From NCBI GenBank assembly GCA_029974875.1, contig JARKQP010000056.1:1-5061 (forward strand): 5,061 nucleotides of DNA. The letters run 5' to 3'. This document shows, in pieces, positions 1 to 5,061 of this stretch. How positions within the stretch are numbered: position 1 is the first letter of the stretch; each line of letters opens with the position of its first letter. Made by a program: the position numbers and the translations under genes. The notes beneath the pieces were generated by a model. That model searched no databases, was not told where the DNA came from, and saw only the letters and a list, made by a program, of their open reading frames with translations. Source of the DNA: Mobilitalea sp. Lineage in GTDB: Bacteria > Bacillota_A > Clostridia > Lachnospirales > Lachnospiraceae.

Positions 1-3000
1 AGGATAATGCAACAAACAAATATTTGAGTGCAAATAACGGTGGATTGTTTAATAGCAGTTCAGCCGTGGATTTAACTGTTACAGGGACAACAAGCTGGAC
101 TGTAACCTTGTCAGGCGTTAACTTCTCAAATGGGGGTTATACGGTGGAAGCTATTGCTAATGACGGTGCAGACGGCTTGATGTCAACTTCGGTATTTATT
201 ATTGATAAAGCAGCTCCTTATAGGATTAATGTAAACACTGCCCAGCAGAATGTCATTGCCGGCAATAATGGTTATATAACCCTTACAACGGTTAATGATC
301 CACTTTCAAACACGACATGGACAAACATATTAAATGAAATAATAGCAAAAACAGCGGTGACAGGTGGTACCTGGATTTCCGGAATAGATCCGAGTTATCT
401 GGAGATAGATCCGGCTCCAGACGGTATATCAGCCAGACTGATTAATAAGGATACTAATAATGCCGCTATTGCTGCGGACTTTATAATACCTGCGGCAATG
501 GTGGTTGACAGGGCAGGAAATGTTGCAGCCGGAGATATTACTATTGATGCATTTGCAGCACAGCCGCCTACACTAAACAGTGCTGCCAATAATATTGCCG
601 GAGATGTCGTTATACTTACCTTCAATAAAAACATGGCAGACCCCAGCGGAAAGGAAAACCAATTTACTGTGAAAGTAAACGGGACAAGCGTAACTCCTGC
701 CCACGCTGCTTTAAATGCAGATAAGAAAAAAATAGAATTATCCATGGGAACTCCGGTACTAAATGGGCAAACGGTTACAATTTCATATGATGCCGGCACG
801 ATACTTTCCGAAGATACTGGAGTACTTGCGTCATTTACAGATATAGCAGTTACCAATAATGTTCCTATAGGAGCACCTACATTTGTAAGTGCAGCAACAA
901 ATATTACAGGTAATAAAATTATTGTGACATTTAGCAAAGACATGGCTGATCCTGCCGGAAAGCATTCGGAATTTACGGTGACTGCTGATGGAGCAGATAT
1001 TGAAGTATCTGCTGCGGCTTGGAACACAAACCATGCAAAAATTGAGTTAAGCTTAGCAACGCCAGTACTTCATGGAGAAGATGTAAAGTTATCATATGCC
1101 GCAGGTACTTTAAGGGCTGCAGATGGCGGCATACTCGCTACATTTGGAACGCCCAGGGATGTTGATAACATAGTACCTGCTCCTTCTGCACCTACCTTTG
1201 TTTCTGCTGTAACTAGCGCGGATGGAACAAAAGTAGAGGTGAAATTCAGCAAGGCGATGGAAGATTCCTCTGACGAGCCGACAAGCTTTACAGTAAATAA
1301 TGGGGTCCCTAATACCGTAACAGGGGCAGATATTAAAGCAGGTGATTCTACGGTAATTGTGCTAACTCTCAGTAATGCTATTTTATACGGACAAGAGGTT
1401 ACTGTCTCATACACTAAAGGAAATATCAGATCGGCGGATAGGGGAATCCTGGATAATTTCTCCAAGGATGTTACAAATGCAGTGGGAGTGCCTGCACCTA
1501 CTGTGCTATTAACAGCAACTACGGCAGATGGGACAAAAATTGAAATTACTTTTGATAAGATTATGGCAGACCCGTCATTAGAAGTATCCAGATTTACAGT
1601 AAATAATGGTACACTTGTTCCTATAGAGTCTGCGGCATTAAAAAGTGACAACAATGCTGTGATAGTATTGACGCTGGGTTCTCCCATATTTAACGGTCAA
1701 ACAGTAAAATTAAGTTATACAGCTGGCATGGTTAAATCGTCAGATAATGGGCTGCTGCAAAGTTTCTCAGATAGAGCAGTCACAAATACGGTTCCGGCAC
1801 CTTCTGCCCCTGTACTTGTTTCCGCAGCTACCACAACAGACGGGACAAAGATAGAAGTTAAGTTTAATAAAGCTATGGCGAACCCTGTTAATGAAGCAGG
1901 CAGCTTTACTGTAAATAATGGTACAGTAAATACAGTTACTTCTGCCGTACTAAAAAGTGGAGATTCTACAGTAATTGTATTAACCCTTACCAATCCCATA
2001 GCGTATGATCAAACAGTGACAGTAGAATATACGGCCGGTAATGTAAAAGCAGCCGATAATTCTCCTTTAGCAAGTTTTACACCCCGAAGTGTGGATAACA
2101 TGCTTCCGGTTCCTGCACCGACTTTGGTTTCAGCGGCAACTACGGCAGACGGGACCGCAATTGAAATAAAATTCAGCAAAGCTATGGCTGATCCTGCTTC
2201 TGAAGCATCCAGATTCAGTGTGAATAATGGTTCGGCAGTATCAATAGCTTCAGCAGAATTAAAGAGTGGAGACAGCACAGTGATTGTGCTGTCATTGGGA
2301 AGTCCTGTTTTGTACAATCAGACAATAAAGCTTTCATATACCGCAGGCAATGTAAAAGCTGCTGATAACGGAGTATTGGCAAGTTTCAGCAATCAAAGCG
2401 TAACCAATAATGTCACAGCTCCGACAGCTCCCGCCATTTTAGATATTTCAACAAATATGCTGGGTAATATAATAACGGTTGCATTCGATAAAGCAATGGC
2501 AAATCCTTCAGGAAAGCATGCACAATTTACTGTTCAGGTTAATGGCATAAATAGGGCAATCACATCTGCTGCGCTAAATGCTGATACAAAGAAAATAGAT
2601 CTTACTTTGTCAACACCTGCTACCAGCAGTAATATAATTACTATTTCATATACCCCGGGAACAATACTTGCGGTGGATGGAGGCATACTGGCATTATTTA
2701 CAGGCAGGCCTGTAACAAACAATACCGTAGATGCAGCATCTGTAACCGGTGTGGGCTCATCTGCTGCCAACGGTACATATGGTATAGGACAAACAATAAA
2801 TATTACTGTAACGTTCAATATACCTGTAGCTATTGACACAGCCGGCGGTACGCCTACCCTGCGCCTTGAAACAGGAGCCGTTGATGCTGAAGCTGTTTAT
2901 TCCTCAATAGATGGGACAGAAATGATTCTTACATTTAACTATACGGTAAGGCAGGGGGACAATACCAGCGATCTTGAGTATGTGAATACATCATCTTTGT

Positions 3001-5061
3001 CGTTAAATGGGGCGACAATTAAAAATAAAGCTACAAGTGTAAATGCCCTGCTTACCCTTCCTGCACCGGCTTCTGTTTATTCACTCAGCGGTCAAAAGAA
3101 TTTAGTAGTTGATACCGCAGCACCGGTAAATGCAGCAGGATTCCCGAAAGCCGGAGCCATAACAGGTACTACTGCAAACATATTGGTGCAAACAAATGAA
3201 AACGGAAATGCGTATTATGTAGTATTGCCGAGCGGTTCATCTGCGCCTGCTGCTGCCCAGATAAAAGCAGGTACAGTTTCGGGTGCCGTTACGTCGGGAA
3301 GTATAAGCATGACAGCCAACTCTCAAGTGACAATCAGTATATCAGGATTGGTTTTGCTTACAAATTATGATATTTATGTGGTTTGTGAAGATGTTGTAAA
3401 CAATCTGCAAGCACTAACAGGCCAATCCAAGGTATCTATCAGAACCACAAACGACATCACGCCTCCTGTCAATGCGGCAAATTATCCTCAGATAAGCGCT
3501 GTAGGAGGGACAATGGCATCCATTGATGTACAGACGGATGAGAATGGGAATGCATACTATATTGTAACAGCAGCAGGAGCGCTTACTACAGTAACCTCTG
3601 CACAGGTAAAAGCCGGAACAGGCGCCATATCTGCAAGTCTGAAAGGGAGTATTTCACTGACGGCGAATACCGTTGGAACTATCAGTGTAAGTGGTCTGAA
3701 TAGTCTGACAAGTTATGATGTATATGTGGTTTGTGAGGATAATAACGGCAACCTTCAGGCGGCTCCGGCAAAGGTACAGGTTACTACCGACCTTACCGGT
3801 GTTACGGTAGATGTTACGGCAGGTAAGCTTATGAATACCTCTGCTAAAATGGAATACAGCCTGGATTCTACTAACGGTACAAACGGTAATTGGACTGTAT
3901 GTACAAATGGAAGCACGTCTGTTCAATTTACGGTTGGAGATGTATATGTTAGAGACAAAGCAGACCGGTTGATTTACTTTAGAGTAGAGCATATTGCAAG
4001 ACAGGATGCTCCGAATTCCATCACAATGGATGAGGTAGGATATAATATATTAGAAGGGTTGCTGAGCGGGACTCTCTCAACAATGCAGTACAGGATAAAT
4101 GGCGGAGTGTGGATTAATACTGATGCATCAGGAGATACATATGGAGTTGTATTTGCCGCAGGGGACCTGGAATTCCGGATAAAAGGAAATGAGACCTCGC
4201 TGCCGTCGCTCCCGGTGCTTAAGGTTACCATACCGGCTCCGACATCAGCACCAGGACTTGATTATGATGATGTGGAAAATAGAATCCCCGAATTGAGTAC
4301 ATTGAACGAAGATGGCACAGCATCAATTTACGAATATAAGGTAGAAGCAGGGGCATGGACCACGGGGGAAATTACTCCGGATTTGAGTGGTACCAAGGTT
4401 GTGTATGTAAGACTTAAGGCAACGGCAACTAGACTTCCAAGCCAGGTGCAGACAATCAACTTTACTAATGATATTAATTTGAAGGTAGTAGAATTAAATG
4501 TAGCAGCCGGACAGCTGACAGGTACCACTACGGCAATGGAATACAGCGTGGATTCTACAGATGGATATGATGGGACATGGAAAGCCTGCAGCAATGCTAA
4601 TACAAATGTAAGCTTTGTGGAGGGCAAGGTCTATGTAAGAGCCAGTGCCCAGCACTCAAATAAATGGCTTGTAGCAACTCTTACAGCAGATGCTGAGCCT
4701 GATGCTGCAGGAAAAAGCTATAACGTAGCCAGCGGAACAATAACTGTTCTCTCCGGATATAGCAGTCTTCAGTATAGGATAGCCAATGGTTCATGGACTA
4801 ATATTAGTGCTGTTACGACAGGCGGGATTACATTTGTGCCTGGAGAAGTACAAATAAGGACAAAGGCCACAGCCTCAAAGCTTCCTTCCAGAGCACTTGT
4901 ACTTGGGACTATAGCTCAGGCAGGAGAAGCTCCGAATCTAAACTATGACGATGTAGCGAATTCAATAGACGGAATAAATAATCCTGCATACGAATGTAAA
5001 ATAAATAATGGAGCATGGGTTTCAGGAGACCTGCTTGGAACGCCTGACCTGAGTGGGACAA
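1..5061 (+). CDS. Giant modular cell-surface protein, internal fragment (SwmB-like, Ig-like, Fn3-like and DUF4073-like domains)
   Basis: A single frame, read from base 3, stays open to base 5060 (1686 codons). Both ends lie outside the window, so it is partial at both ends and no start can be chosen. The translation is a chain of beta-sandwich-type domains: Ig-like, an unrecognised beta region, seven SwmB-like repeats, a larger Ig-like domain, two Fn3-like domains and a 228-residue composite repeat. It is rich in Thr, Ser, Ala, Val and Asn. It has only five Cys (residues 1128, 1244, 1300, 1529, 1665 of the fragment), and I see no transmembrane segment, coiled coil or catalytic motif. This composition is typical of exported structural proteins of Firmicutes. 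By family precedent, it should have a signal peptide upstream and SLH repeats or a sortase or other anchor at one terminus; none is visible here. The likely role is an S-layer-associated protein or adhesin stalk, but ligand and function cannot be read from this part. Confidence is high for the gene and moderate for the surface role. Confidence 0.95.
3..218 (+). other. C-terminal part of a bacterial Ig-like domain
   Basis: Residues 1-72 of the fragment. The stretch runs through alternating beta-strand sequence (DLTVTGTTSWTVTLSG, then GGYTVEAIANDGADG) and ends in VFIIDKAAP. A 'Y.V.A.A.D..G......V.IDk.AP' ending is the usual last strands and linker of bacterial Ig-like domains found in tandem on surface proteins. 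The start of the domain is cut by the window edge. I cannot assign an exact Big family by eye. Confidence 0.6.
219..560 (+). other. Unrecognised beta-rich domain between the Ig-like domain and the SwmB-like array
   Basis: Residues 73-186. It has predicted beta-strands with one short amphipathic stretch (TWTNILNEIIAKTA, residues 103-116), then GGTWISGIDPSYLEID, and it ends in MVVDRAGNVAAGDITID, a strand pattern common at the end of Ig-like domains. It has no clear similarity to the SwmB-like units that follow. I do not recognise a named family. It is probably another Ig-like or filler beta domain of about 110 residues. Confidence 0.45.
561..863 (+). repeat. SwmB-like repeat R1 (class A)
   Basis: Residues 187-287, 101 residues. 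It carries the unit signature: a Pro-containing linker (QPPT), strand 'VVILTFNKNMADPSGK', 'FTVKVNG', a Lys-rich turn 'ALNADKKKIEL', 'VLNGQTVTISYDAGTIL', and the closing 'LASF...AVTNNV'. The 'F.K.MADP' core and the 'NGQTVTISY..GTI' strand pair are the features that recall the SwmB/SWM-type repeat (PF13753-like, Ig-like fold). Class A units have GK after MADP and an 'N.D.KKI.L' segment where class B units have 'LKSGDSTVIVL'. The family name is from memory; the repeat itself is seen directly. Confidence 0.8.
864..1175 (+). repeat. SwmB-like repeat R2 (class A)
   Basis: Residues 288-391, 104 residues. Linker PIGAPT, then FVSAATNITGNKIIVTF, SKDMADPAGKH, EFTVTADG, AKIELSLATPVL, HGEDVKLSYAAGTL, AADGGILATF and the closing DVDNIV. 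It belongs to class A by 'MADPAGKH' and the short 'NTNHAKIELSL' segment. The usual GQ before the central strand is replaced by GE. Its closing DVDN matches that of R5 (SVDN) and differs from the VTN of the other units. Confidence 0.8.
1176..1484 (+). repeat. SwmB-like repeat R3 (class B, first of pair 1)
   Basis: Residues 392-494, 103 residues. It starts with the linker PAPSAP and shows ADGTKVEVKFSKAME, SFTVNNG, NTVT, GDSTVIVLTLSNAILYGQ and VTVSYTKGN. The linker, NTVT, 'TL.N.I.Y.Q.VTV' and 'YT.GN' are shared with R5 and not with R4 or R6, so R3 and R5 are sister units. The conserved 'MADP' is changed to MEDSSDEP here, making this a somewhat diverged copy. Confidence 0.85.
1485..1793 (+). repeat. 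SwmB-like repeat R4 (class B, second of pair 1)
   Basis: Residues 495-597, 103 residues. Linker GVPAPT, then TATTADGTKIEITFDKIMADP, SRFTVNNG, ALKSDNNAVIVLTLGSP, NGQTVKLSYTAG, and SSDNGLLQSFS...AVTNTV. SRF, LGSP, KLSYTAG and DNG.L.SFS are shared with R6 and distinguish R4 and R6 from R3 and R5. Bases 1593-1609 are identical to bases 1287-1303 in R3, so the similarity holds at DNA level as well as protein level. Confidence 0.85.
1794..2105 (+). repeat. SwmB-like repeat R5 (class B, first of pair 2)
   Basis: Residues 598-701, 104 residues. It repeats the PAPSAP linker of R3 and carries TDGTKIEVKFNKAMANP, SFTVNNG, NTVTSA, LKSGDSTVIVLTLTNPI, DQTVTVEYTAGNVKAADN and SVDNML. It starts 618 bases after R3, its closest relative, and not after its neighbour R4. 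This is the pattern expected when a two-unit block has been duplicated. Confidence 0.85.
2106..2414 (+). repeat. SwmB-like repeat R6 (class B, second of pair 2)
   Basis: Residues 702-804, 103 residues. Linker PVPAPT, then ATTADGTAIEIKFSKAMADP, ASRFSVNNG, LKSGDSTVIVLSLGSP, NQTIKLSYTAGNVKAADNG, LASFS and SVTNNV. It is closest to R4, which starts 621 bases upstream. The segment 'TAGNVKAADN' is shared exactly with R5, so gene conversion or later exchange between neighbours has probably blurred the pairs. Confidence 0.85.
2415..2726 (+). repeat. SwmB-like repeat R7 (class A, last of the array, diverged)
   Basis: Residues 805-908, 104 residues. Linker TAPTAP, then ISTNMLGNIITVAFDKAMANPSGKH, FTVQVNG, AALNADTKKIDLTL, ITISYTPGTIL, VDGGILALF and PVTNNT. 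It returns to class A: 'ALNAD.KKI.L' and 'TISY..GTIL' match R1, while 'GKH' and 'DGGILA.F' match R2. The 'GQ.V' found before the central strand in most units is lost (TSSNIITISY), a sign of an older or decaying copy at the array edge. Confidence 0.8.
2727..3125 (+). other. Larger Ig-like domain of the 'ANGTY..G..I' type
   Basis: Residues 909-1041, 133 residues. It opens with VTGVGSSAANGTYGIGQTI, followed by INITVTFNIPVAID, GGTPTLRLETGA, EMILTFNYTVRQGDNTSDL, LEYVNTSSLSLNGATIKN, LLTLPAP and the closing LSGQKNLVVDTAAP. This order of motifs is a widespread Ig-like unit of large bacterial surface proteins. The known pattern is 'ANGTY..G..I.I.V.F...V.V.GTPTL.LETG', then a 'YTV..GD.S.DL.Y....L.LNG..I.D' half, then an 'IDTTAP' end. 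It occurs once here and breaks the run of SwmB-like units. I do not assign a Pfam number. Function is likely structural. Confidence 0.7.
3126..3467 (+). repeat. Fibronectin-III-like domain, copy 1 of 2
   Basis: Residues 1042-1155, 114 residues. It starts VNAAGFPKAGAITGTTANI, then VQTNENGNAYYVVLPSG, AAAQIKAGT, GSISMTANSQVTISISGL and TNYDIYVVCEDVVNNLQA. The 'L...T.YD.Y.V.ED...N.Q' ending is the classical last strands of an Fn3-like fold. The 'TNE.G.AYYVVL' and 'P..AQ.KAG' segments are familiar from clostridial S-layer-type proteins. The Cys at residue 1128 (base 3384) sits in the YVVCED strand. The domain is followed directly by a second copy, joined by a Pro-containing linker (TPP). Confidence 0.75.
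3468..3791 (+). repeat. Fibronectin-III-like domain, copy 2 of 2
   Basis: Residues 1156-1263, 108 residues. It repeats the layout of the preceding domain: VNAANYP, DVQTDENGNAYYIV, SAQVKAGTG, GSISLTANTVGTISVSGL, TSYDVYVVCEDNNGNLQAAP, and a closing VQVTTD strand. The Cys at residue 1244 (base 3732) is in the same position as the one in copy 1. The copies agree best at NGNAYY, GSIS.TAN and YD.YVVCED, and differ by several residues in the loop after AYY.V. Confidence 0.75.
3792..4475 (+). repeat. Composite long repeat L1 (three beta modules, about 228 residues)
   Basis: Residues 1264-1491. Module a (3792-4004) has VTAGKL, MEYSLDSTNG, a W..C pair (W1297, C1300) and DVYVRDKAD. Module b (4005-4238) has YNILEG, MQYRINGGVW, VFAAGDLEFRIKG and SLPSLPVL. 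Module c (4239-4475) has LDYDDVENRI, YEYKVEAGAW, DLSGTKVVYVRLKATATRLPS and INFT. All three share one ground plan: a '(M)(E/Q)Y.(I/L/V)..G.W' hairpin followed by a '(V/F).(V/I)R.KA' strand. Module c resembles DUF4073, which known clostridial and bacillar surface proteins carry. The whole block recurs from base 4476. Confidence 0.75.
4476..5061 (+). repeat. Composite long repeat L2, cut by the window end
   Basis: Residues 1492-1686. It has the same a-b-c order as L1. Module a (4476-4688) has VAAGQL, MEYSVDSTDG, W..C (W1526, C1529) and KVYVRASA. Module b (4689-4922) has SYNVASG, LQYRIANGSW, TFVPGEVQIRTKATASKLPS. Module c (from 4923) has APNLNYDDVANSI, YECKINNGAW and DLSGT, where the window ends, one base into the codon matching the Lys of L1. 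Equivalent landmarks are 681-687 bases apart between L1 and L2. In L2 the third module carries an extra Cys (residue 1665, base 4995) where L1 has Tyr in YEYK. More copies may follow outside the window. Confidence 0.75.

Noticed and set aside
726..732. Run of seven A bases within R1, a possible slippage site
   Set aside because: The reading frame continues normally on both sides, encoding Lys-Lys-Ile in the conserved 'ALNADKKKIEL' segment. No alternative frame is used and no stimulatory structure is evident.
395..1027. Antisense open frame of 210 codons opposite the Ig-like/SwmB-like region
   Set aside because: It lies wholly opposite a clearly real, repeat-structured + strand coding frame. 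Its translation is a low-complexity hydrophobic mirror of the repeats, rich in S, A, V and L, with no recognisable domain.
831..1034. Antisense open frame of 67 codons rich in Cys and Arg
   Set aside because: It overlaps another antisense frame and the real + strand repeat R2. The Cys-rich look comes from reading GCA/ACA codons in a shifted reverse frame.
1070..2317. A row of antisense open frames (1070-1687, 1715-1999, 2009-2317) whose products resemble each other
   Set aside because: Their mutual similarity is simply the reverse complement of the SwmB-like repeats R2-R6. The motif PLFTVNL and its relatives are opposite the 'FTVNNG' area and adjoining strands. Repeated antisense frames are expected opposite a repeated gene and do not show a gene family.
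561..2726. Possibility that the regular repeats are a CRISPR array or a DNA-level satellite
   Set aside because: The period is about 309 bases, with units diverged at DNA level but conserved in protein pattern and kept in frame. There are no short identical repeats with unique spacers. It is a protein domain repeat.
2534..2839. Antisense open frame of 101 codons with hydrophobic runs resembling membrane segments
   Set aside because: Hydrophobicity comes from reading Asn/Asp/Lys/Glu codons of the sense strand in reverse. The + strand frame here is well-conserved repeat R7 and the following Ig-like domain.
3654..4627. Antisense open frames at 3654-3992, 3974-4231 and 4328-4627
   Set aside because: They lie opposite the second Fn3-like domain and the L1/L2 repeats, overlap each other or stop at repeat boundaries, and have no recognisable protein motif.

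Overview
The whole window lies inside one very large gene on the + strand. Reading from base 3, codons run without a stop to base 5060: 1686 complete codons, with two bases of a codon before them and one base after. Neither the start codon nor the stop codon is present, so no promoter, ribosome binding site or terminator of this gene can be seen. Within the window, residue n starts at base 3n. There is no second gene, RNA gene, mobile element or CRISPR array, and no stretch of more than 300 bases is non-coding.

The product is a giant, modular, repeat-built extracellular protein. It is rich in Thr, Ser, Ala, Val, Asn and Gly, has only five cysteines (all after residue 1127), and shows no enzymatic domain or membrane segment. 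From N to C the modules are: the end of an Ig-like domain (3-218); a beta-rich stretch I do not recognise (219-560); seven tandem repeats of about 103 residues resembling the SwmB/SWM-type Ig-like repeat (561-2726); one larger Ig-like domain of the 'ANGTY..G..I' type (2727-3125); two fibronectin-III-like domains of the 'NAA.YP...NGNAYY.V...YD.YVVCED' type (3126-3791); and a long-period repeat of about 228 residues built from three small beta modules, seen as one full and one partial copy (3792-5060). Its third module resembles DUF4073. Proteins of this build in Firmicutes usually carry a secretion signal at the N-terminus and S-layer homology (SLH) or another cell-wall anchor at one end. Those parts would lie outside this window.

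The organism is most likely an anaerobic Firmicute of the Clostridia type. The moderate-to-low GC, frequent ATA isoleucine and AGA/AGG arginine codons, and the domain set all fit, but this is inference and not a firm placement. The likely role is as a surface-layer or adhesin-like stalk: the domains act as a rigid string of beta sandwiches that holds terminal functional domains away from the cell.

The most interesting feature is the internal repeat structure. The seven SwmB-like units fall into two sequence classes in the order A-A-B-B-B-B-A. The four B units form a two-unit higher-order repeat (R3-R4 resembles R5-R6), which points to recent growth by duplication of a pair. The many long open frames on the opposite strand are by-products of this repetitive coding sequence.
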